DNA of 64,000 nucleotides. Source: Pseudo-nitzschia pungens. Lineage: Eukaryota; Bacillariophyta; Bacillariophyceae; Bacillariales; Bacillariaceae. The notes under the pieces were generated by a model. The model saw only the letters and a list, made by a program, of their open reading frames with translations, did not search any database and was not told the DNA's origin. The stretch is from positions 62,001 through 126,000 of the forward strand of contig CM074763.1 of NCBI GenBank assembly GCA_037355855.1, in the 5' to 3' direction. The position numbers and the translations under genes were made by a program. Shown in pieces: positions 10,349 to 21,427 of this stretch (its first letter is position 1; the number at the start of each line of letters is the position of its first letter).

Positions 10349-11648
10349 AGGTTACTGATCTGCTATCAATCAATCAAAAAGTAAAATAGTATCGACCAAT
10401 AGGATCATTGATACCGCTAGGAATTTTTCAATCCAACGAGTCTTTACCAGTAAAAAAGCATCCCCAGAATCGGCGATACTAATTACCGCGTTCCGCCGCG
10501 ACTGGACGATATTGTTTCTGAAAACAAGACTGCATTGAAGTTTTTTATCCATTTATTTTTGGGCTTTTGAGTCGACTACAATTTACGAAGTACGAAGTAC
10601 ACTGTAAGGTTACAGTGGTCGTCGCTTGTACGGTACTCATGTACCGTACGGGTAAGTTACGAGTTCTTACTTCGTAGATTCAAGATGTTGTATACAAGAA
10701 CAAAAGAACATACTCGTACCGGTACAGGAACCGCGATGAGAAAACAAAAACGATTGAAAAAGGCCAAAAAATATGAGGGGAAAAAAAAACTCGGTTTGAT
10801 GATAAATCTTAACCGACAGAAGTGGCATGTAACCTTAAGGTTACTCGTAATTTAGTAGAGGTACCGGGTATGTTCATTTACGTACCGGTAACTTAAGGTT
10901 ACATCTTAAAAAAGTAAAAAGATAATCTTTTAATCTTTTAAAAGGTTTACTGAGTTGAGAGTTTTGAGTCACTTAGAGGATCATTTTGGTCCGGTACGGT
11001 AGGTAACCTTACATAAATGCAGTGCTCGTACTGACACATTTGCGGTTACTTGTACGTCTACCTGTATACCTCTACCGGTAACCTTACTTGCAATCCTACC
11101 GGTACTGTATTTTCGGAAGCCAAGAAGGAATTTTGGTCCTTTCCAAAAGGTTTTTCGTCCAGAATTCCTCAATTTTTGTGTGTTAAAGAATTTTAAAGAA
11201 CATTTCCCGCCTATGAGTACCGTAATTACGGTAAGGTTATCCATCGATAGGATCCCACGATCGATCCTAGGTTGCGCAGAAGGGTTTGACTAAGATTTAC
11301 CATCACAACTAATCTTACTTGTACCAGAACGGGTATTCGTACAAGTAAATCTCACTAGCACATCGTACAAGCAAGTTCTTGCTTGGTCTGTCACATACAC
11401 AGCAGCTTTGGAATCAGATTGAAGCACACATACGATAATCTTACTCATACACCCGAGAACCGATCCTTTCATTGATTTATAAACAAATACTTCGTAAGGT
11501 TAACTTACTTGTCATCGATTCATTCCTTTATTGCGCATACTACCAGTACTTGTACCAGAGCAGAACCATCAATCATTCACAGAAGAGTGATACAAGCAGT
11601 TGTAAACCTTACTCTTTTCCACGTCTGCAATCGCCAGCGCAAAACGAT
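10349..11648. other. Intergenic, palindrome-rich
   Basis: No supported gene. It contains many short GTAAGGTTAC-type and TACCGGTA-type palindromes, for example at 10600-10660, 10830-10900 and 11060-11100. It includes the upstream region of the bestrophin gene. Confidence 0.5.
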
Positions 11649-12768
11649 ATGCCCACCATGGGACAGAGCAGCAGCAGCGATCTACAAGGCGAAAAGCCCA
11701 AATCGAAGCCCAAGCCAACTCCAACGCCAGCGTCAACTCCAGCGCCAGCACCAGCGCCAGCACCACCCTCACACTCACACTCACCGCCACGACCAATGGC
11801 AAGACCAACAACAACTGCAGCAACAACCGCAGCAACAGCCACAACCACATCCACATCCACAACGAGCACTCGCCCTCTCTCGGTCTCCTTTGATGGCGTG
11901 GTCCGGAAGGTGAACTCCAACTCCACCTCTCAGAATTCACCGGAGAGATCCCAAAATGCAAAGGAGGGGCCCGACGACGAACAGGAGAACTCATTGGAGA
12001 TGGATTTGGGGAGGGAACTGCATCTGGATCCCATCGTCGAGTTTGGCAACCAGCACAGTCTTCTCAGCATCGACGAGAGCGGTCCCCTAGATGACATCGA
12101 CGAAAACGAGCCGTCGGAGTTCGAGTCGGAAAGGAGCAATCTCATGCTCAACGCTAACGCCACCTCCGTCAGCTTCAAACCCAACACCACTAGCATCCGG
12201 AGCCTCCGATCCCGGAGAGTCGTGCAGGCATACGACGAAACTTCCAGCAGCAGCATCTCTCGCCGGATCTCCCGAATGAGACGGGAGGGCGTCACGAACA
12301 CGAAAAAGGAGGACAAATACCTCGAATTCACGAGATGGGGCGGAAGAAACCAAAACCAGAGTGTGCTGCAAATCTTTAACCACCTCGACACCCGCGATGA
12401 CAGCAGCGACGAAGATTCTGAAATTATGGAAAGCAATGACCCGAGCGAGGAGATCATCGTCCATTCCCACAGGAGAAAGGGTAAGGGTAACGTGATCAAG
12501 CGCGCCAGGAGACGTGTCAGAAAGCGTGTCAAGGGCGTCCTCCAGCCCCTTCTCCCGGATGCCACGAAGACCTACGAACAGTTGCTGAAGGACGATAAGC
12601 ATCGCGAAAGAGTAGCCGACAATTGCGAGGATCCCTTTTACAAACTCCCCTTCCATTTCCGAGGGACGGTGCTGAAGGTCATCTCCACCGATATATTGTT
12701 TTGGTCGACAATGATAGTAAGTTTGACGCATGGTGGGAATTCGTTTCTGTGTGTCCCGATTTTATGTT

Positions 12769-12799
<31 letters not shown>

Positions 12800-13874
12800 T
12801 GTGATTGCATCACAGATTGTGCGCTTGAGAGTACAAGTGATCCAGACGCTTTTGACTTTGGAAACTAATATCTCACTTCAATACGGTTTTCGTTCTTCCT
12901 CGCCATTCCTTCGACAACCATAGGTTTTCATTGCTATTCGTTACAATATCCGAAATCAAAGAATACAGCAAGACGTAGAAGACTACAAGAACCTGTCCTC
13001 CAACTTGGTCTACGTGGGTGGTTTCATGACGTTTTTCCTGGTGTTTTACGTGAATCAAAATCACGTCCGGTATTTTGGGTTGCACAAGGACGTCATGACG
13101 CTCATGGGACGGGTGAACGACATTGCGACCATTTCCAAAGGAAGCCTGCCAATGGAGCGTGCCCGGCGTATAGTTCGCTTCATGAACACGGCACACGTTT
13201 GCTGCTTCACGGGATTGTCCGGAAACTATTCGCGAGCGAATTTCCTGGACCCACTGGATAATCGGTTTGCCCTGCTAACGGACGATGAGTACGATCGGGT
13301 CGCCGAGGTCATCAACGTCGAAAAAGGACCGAAAGCCGTTTTCGAGTTGCTCACCTGGGTGATGGTCGACATTCGAGACGCCAAGGATCACGGGTACATT
13401 GATTCCATGGAGAGTTACCAGCTGAGACAGCAGGTCCTGACGTTCCGTAGCACGGTTGCCAAAATCTTTGTGACCTGTACCCGACCGATCCCATTCTTTT
13501 ACGTCCATTTCCTTGCCATCCTGACGGCCTTTTACTGCCCGTTATTTGCAGTCGTTGTTGCCTTCCAGACCGGAGGAGCAGACGTCCAATTGTACCAAGA
13601 CGCCATCTCATTAATGGTGGTGATCCTGCAGTCACTGTTTACGATCGGGTTGAGGATCCTGGGACAGCAGCTAAGTGACCCGTTCGGAGGGGAACTGATT
13701 GATTTGCAGATTGCTCGATACGTCAACATGATTCTGAACGGCTCGCATCAAATTCTGGCTGCCAAGCGATTGCCAGCACCCTCCCTCAAGATGGAGAAAG
13801 ATTTGAAAAGCACCATGGTTTCAATCGGACCAGCGTACGAAGACGACGACGAGGAAAAATGGGACAATTTCTGA
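11649..13874 (+). CDS. Bestrophin-family anion channel
   Basis: Exons 11649-12716 and 12924-13874 join in phase 0 across a 207 bp GT-AG intron, giving 672 residues. The ATG at 11658 has a better context (CACCATGG) and would shorten it by three. Residues 1-75 are Pro/Ala/Thr/Ser-rich, followed by an acidic and basic disordered segment to about 305. The membrane domain begins near YKLPFHFRGTVLKVI and includes IFLFWSTMIVFIAIR-like and YVGGFMTFFLVFYVNQN helices, a long cytosolic segment, then two hydrophobic helices around PIPFFYVHFLAILTAFYCPL. The bestrophin hallmark near the end is QLSDPFGGELIDLQIARYV, matching the family's N/D-P-F-G-x-D/E box. Bestrophins form pentameric chloride or bicarbonate channels; in diatoms and green algae some feed thylakoid bicarbonate. 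No obvious plastid presequence is seen, so location is open. Confidence 0.85.
12717..12923 (+). other. Intron of the bestrophin gene
   Basis: The donor is ATA|GTAAGTTTG and the acceptor CCATAG|GTTTTC. A (TG)n tract lies at about 12772-12798. Splicing keeps frame and joins TMI to VFIAIRYN, restoring one transmembrane helix. Confidence 0.85.
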
Positions 13875-15210
13875 AGTCGGCGTCTACTAGCCCGACTGGT
13901 GCGACTCTCAATACTTGCATTCATTTCATTGAATTCCATTGAATTCCATTCCATTCCATTTGTTCACCGGAAAAGCAACTCACATTTTGCGCTCATAATG
14001 TTCGTAGATCAAGTTTATGTATTGCCACCCATTTCTAATGATACCAAAAATTTCAGAGCGTACTGTAGGATCCGTACGTATTCGTATTCCCCTAACGAGT
14101 CAGATTTTTTCAGCTACCGTTGCGAATCAATCCAATTTTCATCCCATCTGAATGTAGGGATACGGGTAACCTTACCTGGTACACTACGTAAAATTGCATC
14201 CCAACTCACGGAATAGCAACCTCTGTCCAAAATGTTTTAGTAGCCAATTAACACAGGATATCATCTCAGCTTTCGCGCGTTCAACCGAGTCTCGAAGGTC
14301 ATGGAACGCTTAGTGTGATGTAGAGAAGATAGATAGATTCCATGCTTTTACAAAGGAACATCCTTTTTCGCCTCTCTTTCTTCCACTGCATTGCTATGCC
14401 GAGAAGACCATTTGTTCGTTTGTTTGATGATAATGGATCTTACCCGATTCGAATCTAACACCTTACGTGTAAGTAAATTAATCACAATATCAAAATTTAA
14501 ATTGGTCGCTTGTTGCTCGTATGGTTGTCCACGAGTGCATCGAGTCGATTTGGAGCAACGAGATTGATCGGGAAGTGCTGCATCGTATCGAATACGGTAG
14601 AAGTAATTACTTCGTACTTCGTAAGGTTACTAGATACAACTATTCATACCTGTTGTAAGTCGTACCGTAATCTTACAATCTTACTTGTAAGCTTCCCTAA
14701 ACAATTACGACTAAGTAAACCTTACTCGTAGATTTTACTTATGCTGGTACGAAATTGATTTCGATACTTCGTCAGTCCCTTATCGTCGATAGAGCCAACC
14801 AAAAACAAAACAGAACGAAACTCGGTAAGGTTACCGTATTATCGAATAAATTTTCAAAACGGTATGAAATACTTTACTTGTACTACACTTGTGATCCCGA
14901 TAGCTGGTGTACCTACCTACTTGTTGGTCTAGGTTCGGGAAAGAACTTTCTGTTACACCCCGAACAATCCAACCATTTACTCCAAAGTCTGCCAATTTGT
15001 TGATTGAAAAGAGAGCGAAAACGTTAAAATGAGAGTCACTAGCAATCAAAATGAATCTACTAGATACGAAGTAACTTACAAGTAGAAGTAAGGTTACAAA
15101 CTTTCAAATTCCGTGCTCCTGATGTTCCGTGTTCTTGTCGAAAGTCGCAATGAATAGGGGAGACGACGTACGATTTCCTACCTGGTACAAGCGCTCGTAG
15201 GCATTCGAAG
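13875..15210. other. Intergenic
   Basis: A short ATTCCATTGA/ATTCC repeat at 13921-13960 follows the bestrophin stop. After that the sequence is AT-rich with scattered TAAGGTTA motifs (14625, 14825, 15090). I see no gene. Confidence 0.5.
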
Positions 15211-15218
15211 TAAGGTTA
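15211..15218 (+). repeat. Target-site duplication, left copy
   Basis: TAAGGTTA immediately before the left terminal repeat, identical to 15856-15863 after the right one. Confidence 0.85.
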
Positions 15219-15855
15219 TCGTTTAGCTGCGGCTGGGTTCTAAAACTGCAGATATGCGCATTTTTTTTTTGGAGTAATCATAACTTCTAAAGTATAGATC
15301 CAATAGCAACAAGTAATGGCTTGTTAGAAAGCTCTCACTCTCCTCTTTCCATAGGTATATGGTTGTATAGACTTCAGAGGTGCTCTTGTTGTTGCTAATA
15401 CTCACTGAAGTTGACACATGTAGTAATTTTGGCACATGCGCATATGCGCATTTTTAGAACCACTTTAGAACCACACGCATTTACTAGTAATGACTAATTC
15501 GATTCAAGTTTTATGTTGGCCCATCGCATTTTTAGGACCACACGCATTTACTAGTAATGACTAATTTGATTCAAATTTTACGTTCAACAATTTTAGTGAG
15601 GTTTACCGGTGATGACTACTTTGATTCAATGAGTCGGGTTCTCTTTTTTCTCCGAAGGAACGTCTTTCCAAAATTGAGTAAAATTTGACTAGTAGGATCA
15701 GTATTAAATCAAAAATGATCTGATGTTTGACTAAATTGAGTAAAATAAGACTCATCAGATTAACATTAAACTGTTATTTGACTGATACGATCAGGAATAA
15801 AGGATGGTCCTAAAACTACTGGTCACCAGTAGTTTTTTCCGCCGCAGCTAAACGA
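15219..15855. mobile_element. Non-autonomous TIR element (MITE-like) with 8 bp TSD
   Basis: The 637 bp element starts and ends with the perfect inverted repeat TCGTTTAGCTGCGGC. It is flanked on both sides by TAAGGTTA (15211-15218 and 15856-15863), an 8 bp target duplication. A second inverted pair lies inside: GGTTCTAAAACTGC...ATATGCGCA at 15236-15262 against a matching arm near 15436-15464. A direct repeat of CACACGCATTTACTAGTAATGACTAATT also occurs at about 15472 and 15539. There is no coding frame. Eight-base duplications fit hAT-type elements, but the termini are not a clear hAT consensus, so the superfamily is undecided. Confidence 0.85.
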
Positions 15856-15863
15856 TAAGGTTA
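15856..15863 (+). repeat. Target-site duplication, right copy
   Basis: TAAGGTTA immediately after the right terminal repeat, identical to 15211-15218. Confidence 0.85.
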
Positions 15864-16705
15864 CAAGTACTTGTAATGGAAAGCATGATTCTTATTATTT
15901 TTTAATGACTCATCTAAAAAAAAATGATCAATCATTCCTTTTCTCCAATGAAAAAAATATTGTGGTACTTAAGGTTTGAATGGTAAGATTACGCAAGATT
16001 GAATCCATCGGTATGCGAAAAAATGAGGGTAGCAATACCGGTAGTCCTAAGTAATGAATCATCGCAGACTTCATTATTTTGATCGACGCCAATATTTTTT
16101 TCTATCCAACAAGCACAAGCAAGATACGAATTAACTTACACGTAAGATCACAGTATATGGAATTTCTCCTTTCGTGTTTCTTTGTTGAAACTAATGATAA
16201 TTTTGGGATGTTGTCGCTTATCAACTTGTTCTTCCGGCTTTACTAGGTGTTTTTCATACACACACAATTTGTACATAACCGGTACGCTTACTACGCCTAC
16301 AAGTAAGATTACGTACTACCATTATTATTACTTCTATCTGCTGCAGTACGTGTAGACAACAACGAAAGAAGAAAAAGAATAAAAGTAACCTTACTCGTAC
16401 ACGTAACCTTAATTACCGGTTCTTACCGGTAATAGTAAGATCTCCTTGTGGTACCGGTAACAATAACAAAAACGAGTCCTTTCATCTCGTTCTACTCCCT
16501 TCCTTCTAGGACCTAGCTAGAAAAAGCACTGATCAACTGAAACGGGTACCAGGTGCAAGTACTTGCGGGTGTGCATGGAATCATCCTGTATCTGCCATCA
16601 TCTTACAACAACCAAAGTCGAAATCAAAATCGAAATCGGACAACTCGATCACTTGTTCCAAGTTCGTTGAGCATCCATCCGTCACTCATTCGATCGATCG
16701 ATCGA
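15864..16705. other. Intergenic
   Basis: AT-rich, with GTAACCTTA and TACCGGTA motifs at 16380-16450. No gene seen. Confidence 0.5.
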
Positions 16706-16890
16706 TCCATTCCATTCCATTCCATTCCATTCCATTCCATTCCATTCCATTCCATTCCATTCAATTCAATTCAATTCAATTCAATTCAATTCAATTCAAT
16801 TCAATTCAATTCAATTCAATTCAATTCAATTCAATTCAATTCAATTCAATTCAATTCAATTCAATTCAATTCAATTCAATTCAATTCAAT
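16706..16890 (+). repeat. Pentanucleotide microsatellite (TTCCA)n then (TTCAA)n
   Basis: About 11 copies of TTCCA followed by 26 perfect copies of TTCAA with an abrupt switch at 16760. The tract ends 60 bp before the start codon at 16951 and so lies in the promoter or 5' untranslated region of that gene. The switch of a whole block suggests one substitution that later expanded. Confidence 0.95.
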
Positions 16891-16950
16891 TCCTTCCTAT
16901 ACAGTAGATTAATCGACTGTCCTTGACTTCTGAAGAGCGAACCAAACACC

Positions 16951-18951
16951 ATGGCGGACGAAACAGAACGAGACCTGTACGAACAATCCCAAAGCAAGAC
17001 TCTGTTCTTTACAACGTCCACATCCAGCAAGCTCCAGCAAACCGACGGCAGCATCACTGGCTTCACGGGCCTGTACCGGTGTACCCTGCAAGAAGACGAC
17101 AACGTCAACGACAACGACAACGACAAAGACGATGACCACGATCTGCAGGTTTGCGTGGAAGCCACCCGTGTGGCAACCGGCAAAAACTTTGACGGCGCCA
17201 AGCACACGCAGCTCGTCTTGCGGAATCTGCAGTTCGATCTCTCGTCGCTGCGGGAAGCCTCCCTGGACGACGACTACGACGGGCGGTTTCTGGCGGAGAA
17301 CGAGAACGAGAACGCGAACACGAACACGAACACGAACACGAACAATCCGAACTATTTGTACGCCAACTACCACGAGGATTCCGCCTCCCACGAGAACCAG
17401 GGCGATGACTACTGGGAGATCGTCCGGGCGAGGCTGCCCAACGACGCCTCGGACACCAACAGCGACGCCGTCAACTCCGATGGCTCGCTGACCTTCGAAT
17501 CGGTCTTCAAGTCGGCGGCCTCGGTGGACTGGAACGAGTGTTCTTTTGATTGCTGCATCCAGCGGGACTACGAGCTCATGGGAGACACCAAGGCCGCGAG
17601 GCGCTTCGACCACGACTACGAATACAAACACGCGTACGCCCGCACGAGTCCCAGGTCCTTTGCGATCGACGAGCACACCGGAGACCTCTTTCTGTCCTGG
17701 GAGGGATTCTACAAGGAATGCGGGGACATCTTTTCGGCAGGCCAGAACCTGAGGTGGACGCTGGGGGTGTCGAGGGTCGATCCGAGCTGTCTGGTGGATC
17801 TCTTTCGCGGGGACTTGGACAAGGACAAGGACAGAGACAAGAACAAGGATGACGAGGATTCTTTGCCGTTGTCACACCTGAGCTTTGCCCGGTGCACAGT
17901 CCCCGTCTCGATCGCATACCAGAGCAAACGGTCCAGGGAGGTCGTACTGCCCAACGGGGGATTCGCCATCGTCCCTTCCTCGCAAATGGGTACGTCCGAG
18001 CGGATCTTTTTGCTCTCGGTGGCGGAACTATCCTCCGGTGGAGGTGTTTCTCGCGTCTGGGCGGTTCTGGAGGGAGGCTCCTCTTCTGCCTCTTCTTCCA
18101 AGAAGATCGGCAGGCCCCAGAAGCTGGGTGGAACGGCGGTCGACTGGATGCGCTTTGAAACCACGGGTGAGGGCATCTGGGACGGCGGGAGTCTCCGATT
18201 GAACTACAACCCCCGCAAGGGTCGGCCGGATTGCGTCTGTCGGACCGTTTTTGAGGCGGGCATCGAGTGCCTATCGTTCGACGTCTCCGTGGACCGAAAC
18301 GGATCCCCGGTGTTGCTCGCTTCCGGGCCCGCAGAGGTCTTTCTCACAGAGGACCAGACCAAGACTTTTTGCCACCTGGAGGGCTACCACGGAAGGGACC
18401 CGAATTTTGAGAAGGAGACGACGCTCGCCACCGGTCTGGACGTTGTCTGGGATCCTTCCACGGCTCGTCCCGAGCGGATCTTTTTCGGGTGCTTCGGGGG
18501 ACAGGGCGGTTTCGGAAACTTTGGCAGCGTTCGGAACGATGGGAAGGGCCCGAGGCGGGTCCTGGAGCACGCCTTTGTCGACGCGGTCCTGTTTTGGCCG
18601 CAAGAACTGGAGGGGACTCTCGATGTAGCGCCGTTTCGCAGCGAATCACCGCCGGGAGCGTCCGCGCGGTCCCGAGAAACTTCCTTTCGCCGGTTGCTAG
18701 GTAACGTGGTGGAACTGGTCTCGGGATTGGTGTGCCTGTTGGGAGCGATGGTCCTCTACCAGCGGAGGAAAAAGCTCTGGCGGTATTCCTCGCCGGTCGT
18801 CCGGCTGCGACAAACAGGGTTCTCGACGGCATATGTCGAGTTGCAGAACATCGACAACCAAAACCAACTCCACACTCAAAGCAACCACAACAACTGCGAC
18901 ATCAGCCACCACGACAGGATTGATGAAGAGGAGGACGTGTCCATCCTTTGA
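16951..18951 (+). CDS. Predicted single-pass membrane protein with Cys-containing N-terminal domain
   Basis: A 666-residue frame starting at CACCATGGCG. A large N-terminal part carries D/N-rich insertions (around 50-62 DNDNDKDDD, 112-130 ENENENANTNTNT, 290-303 DKDKDRDKNKDDED) and scattered cysteines (ECSFDCC, DCVCRTVFEAGIEC). One hydrophobic segment near 583-603 (VVELVSGLVCLLGAMVLY) is followed by QRRKKLW and a 60-residue acidic, Asn/Gln-rich tail. Phrases such as RIFLLSVAEL, DVVWDPSTARPERIFFGCFGG and SPVLLASGPAEVFLTED are beta-strand-like and recall beta-propeller blades, but I cannot assign a family. The basic flank after the helix implies the large part faces outside or the lumen. However, no N-terminal signal peptide is visible, so an upstream exon may be missing from this model. 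An in-frame stop lies just upstream at about 16930. Confidence 0.75.
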   Translation: MADETERDLYEQSQSKTLFFTTSTSSKLQQTDGSITGFTGLYRCTLQEDDNVNDNDNDKDDDHDLQVCVEATRVATGKNFDGAKHTQLVLRNLQFDLSSLREASLDDDYDGRFLAENENENANTNTNTNTNNPNYLYANYHEDSASHENQGDDYWEIVRARLPNDASDTNSDAVNSDGSLTFESVFKSAASVDWNECSFDCCIQRDYELMGDTKAARRFDHDYEYKHAYARTSPRSFAIDEHTGDLFLSWEGFYKECGDIFSAGQNLRWTLGVSRVDPSCLVDLFRGDLDKDKDRDKNKDDEDSLPLSHLSFARCTVPVSIAYQSKRSREVVLPNGGFAIVPSSQMGTSERIFLLSVAELSSGGGVSRVWAVLEGGSSSASSSKKIGRPQKLGGTAVDWMRFETTGEGIWDGGSLRLNYNPRKGRPDCVCRTVFEAGIECLSFDVSVDRNGSPVLLASGPAEVFLTEDQTKTFCHLEGYHGRDPNFEKETTLATGLDVVWDPSTARPERIFFGCFGGQGGFGNFGSVRNDGKGPRRVLEHAFVDAVLFWPQELEGTLDVAPFRSESPPGASARSRETSFRRLLGNVVELVSGLVCLLGAMVLYQRRKKLWRYSSPVVRLRQTGFSTAYVELQNIDNQNQLHTQSNHNNCDISHHDRIDEEEDVSIL

Positions 18952-19509
18952 GCGCTACCAGTCTGCCAGCTGGTCAGTTACAAAAACAGATTGCACGAAA
19001 ACTACATGGCATAGCATCCACGCTGCACGCAAATGGAAGATCTATAATACTTTTTTATAAGGAATGGTGGAATTGTCTGTTGCTAGTTTGGTAGTGGAAC
19101 TTCCTACTTGCGGACGAGCTCAAAGCATTTCGACCCATCGAATTCAGCATGTTTCACGTGATGGCGTTCGTTGCTGTCAGCTTGTTTGTATGCATGCATG
19201 TGTGCATGTATGGATTCCACAAATCGTGTTGTACAGTTCCGTTGCGCTCGTCGCCTAGGCAGAAACTTAATATAGTGATCCGTGAATTTTGTGGGCAGTG
19301 AAATTGCCAACACGGACATCTTGTGTTTGTTCGAATATGATTTATTTTACAGGGTCTCTATCGGGTATGTATATACTTGTACTGTATTAAAAGTGTATTG
19401 TGTATGAATGGATCTCGGTGAATGCTTGTATGATGTAGGTAGGATTGATGTCAAATGGGGGGATGGTCCCACGAGATGATGTTCTCACAATGAATGACTG
19501 ACTCTTTTC
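18952..19509. other. Convergent intergenic spacer
   Basis: 3' flanks of the plus gene ending at 18951 and the minus gene ending at 19510. No gene or repeat stands out. Confidence 0.5.
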
Positions 19510-21427
19510 TTATTCTTGCACTGATGACATTTTCGAAGACGCCCACGAGGATATGGACCCCAACCAAGAGGATACGGGAGAATCTTGTAGTGGATGTGAT
19601 GCCCGGGGCGGATCGGAGGAAGTCAGGTTTTCCTTTGTTCGACTGTTGTTATTGTCAAACACAAAACCCTCGAAGACGGACTTTTCGACCGTGCGGCGCT
19701 CCTTTTCCTTTTCGGCGATCTTGCGACTTCGTATCCTCTTTCGTCGCTTGTTGTTGTTTCCATTGGTTCGGGTGGTCAGCTTGCGGTGATTGGTGTTTCC
19801 GTACTGGTGTTCCCCGGTAGAATCGCTCTCCGCCAGTTCGTAGACCGGTGCTTCGGTGAGAGCGTCTTCGATCATTCCCATCATTGGTGGTTCGGTAGAG
19901 ACGTCATCAATCATTCCCGTCTTTGGTGGTTCGGTGGAGACGTCATCAATCATTCCCATCATTGGTGGTTCGGTGGAGACGCCATCAATCATTCCCATCT
20001 TTGGTGATTCGGTAGAATGATCTTCGAACATTCCGTTCGTTGGCACCTCGGTGGAAACATCTTCGATCATTACGTTGTCATTGTAACCACCGTTCTTGCC
20101 GCTCTTGCCTCTGTCCTTGTTGCCGCTCTTGCCACTACCGCCCTTGCCGTTCTTTCCTGTACCGTCCTTGCTCTTTCCGCTGTTTCCTGTACCGTCCTTG
20201 CTCTTCCCACTCTTTCCAGATCCGTCCTTGCCAGATCCATCCTTGCCACTGATGCTCTTACTGCTCTTTCCGGATCCTTCCTTGCCAGATCCGTCCTTTC
20301 CTGAGCCGTCCTTGCCAGAGCCGTCCTTACCAGAGCCGTCCTTACCACCGACACTCTTGCTGCTCTTGCCGGAGCCATCCTTACCAGTTCCGTCCTTGCC
20401 ACCGACACTCTTGCTGCTCTTGCCAGATCCATCCTTGCCGGTGCCGCCCTTGCCACCGACACTCTTGCTGCTCTTGCCAGATCCATCCTTGCCGGTGCCG
20501 CCCTTGCTACTGCCGCCCTTTGACGAACCCTTTCCGTTGCCGCCTTTACCCTTGCCGGTAAAGGTCGGGCTTTGCGACAATGTGGGGGATTCCGAAGGTA
20601 TACTGGTCAATGTCGATGGGGGCTCTACCGGTGCAAATCTCTCACCACCCGTTGGTTTGGGAGTGGGTGTTCTTGTGGGGGTTCGCGTTGCGGTTGCTGT
20701 AGGACTTTGCGAGGGTGTATCGGTCAAGATCTCTGGAGTTACCACCGGTGCCTCCCTGTCACTGCCCGTTGGTTTGGGAGTGGGTGTTCTCGTGGGTGTT
20801 CTTGTAGGATTTTGCGTTGGATTTTGTGTTGGCTTATTTGTCGGCTTGTTTGTCGGCTTGTTTGTCGGCTTGTTTGTCGGCTTGTTTGTTGGCTTGTTTG
20901 TTGGCTCGTTTGTTGGCTCGTTTGTTGGCTTGTTTGTTGGCTTGTTTGTTGGATCTGGTGTAGGTTCGGACGATGGTACAGGCGATTCGAAAAGTACCTC
21001 AATCATTTTGGTTGGTGGAAATGTTTCATCGGGTGTTGGCATTGCCGATGGCATCGATGTTGGCTTTCGCGTTGGCATGGGTGTTGGAGATGGAGCAGGG
21101 CAAAGATCAGCTGCGCAATTCGTCAAGAGGAAAAGATGGAAGAGAAACAAAATTTGTGAGGTGTATCTTTCTGTGAAAAAAATAGTCTCGTCTTCGTATC
21201 GTCAGGTCCGCTGGCAAATTCGTTTCCGACTTACCACACTCTCCCGAGAGTTGTCTAGAGTTGAACACGACGAAACGACGTTCTTCCCGAATGATTTCGT
21301 TGAGTGTTCTGCTCGGAGGAGTCAAGTCTCTGTGTCGCGTTGTAGTTGTAGTTGTAGTTGTAGTTGTAGCGTTCCCCTCTGCACATAACAGCATCAAGAT
21401 TGTCGTGACTGGAAACAAGAACTTCAT
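19510..21427 (-). CDS. Secreted PT-rich / Gly-Ser-Lys-rich protein, silaffin-like composition
   Basis: Exon 1 is 21427-21235 and exon 2 is 21110-19510. The GT-AG intron splits a codon (G|CT, Ala65) and the spliced protein has 597 residues. A signal peptide (MKFLFPVTTILMLLCAEGNA) is followed by a Thr run. A Cys pair (GECADLC) marks the junction. Residues about 70-195 are P-T-N-K-P-T type repeats. About 250-410 is a strongly basic G-S-K block with repeated SGKSSKSVGGKDG units. About 410-480 has five acidic M-I-D-D-V-S-T-E-P-P units. A very basic KRRKRIRSRK stretch and a Ser-rich C-terminus complete it. The Lys/Ser spacing resembles diatom silaffins and cingulins, whose Lys and Ser are modified and which direct silica deposition. 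This is similarity of composition, not proof. It is probably targeted to the cell wall or the silica deposition vesicle. Confidence 0.85.
21111..21234 (-). other. Intron of the PT/GSK-rich secreted protein gene
   Basis: 124 bp on the minus strand, donor GAGTGTG|GTAAGTCGG and acceptor TTGCGCAG|CTGATC. Without splicing the signal peptide exon runs to a stop and the long repeat frame would lack a signal peptide. Confidence 0.85.

Noticed and set aside
12776..12868. Coding continuation of bestrophin exon 1 into VCVCVCVC-type sequence
   Set aside because: This is the (TG)n tract of the intron; splicing at 12717/12924 gives the conserved helix instead.
20096..21388. 430-residue plus frame opposite the GSK-rich gene
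   Set aside because: Leu/Pro-rich mirror of the GSK and PT repeats; the minus strand has the signal peptide and a good splice junction.
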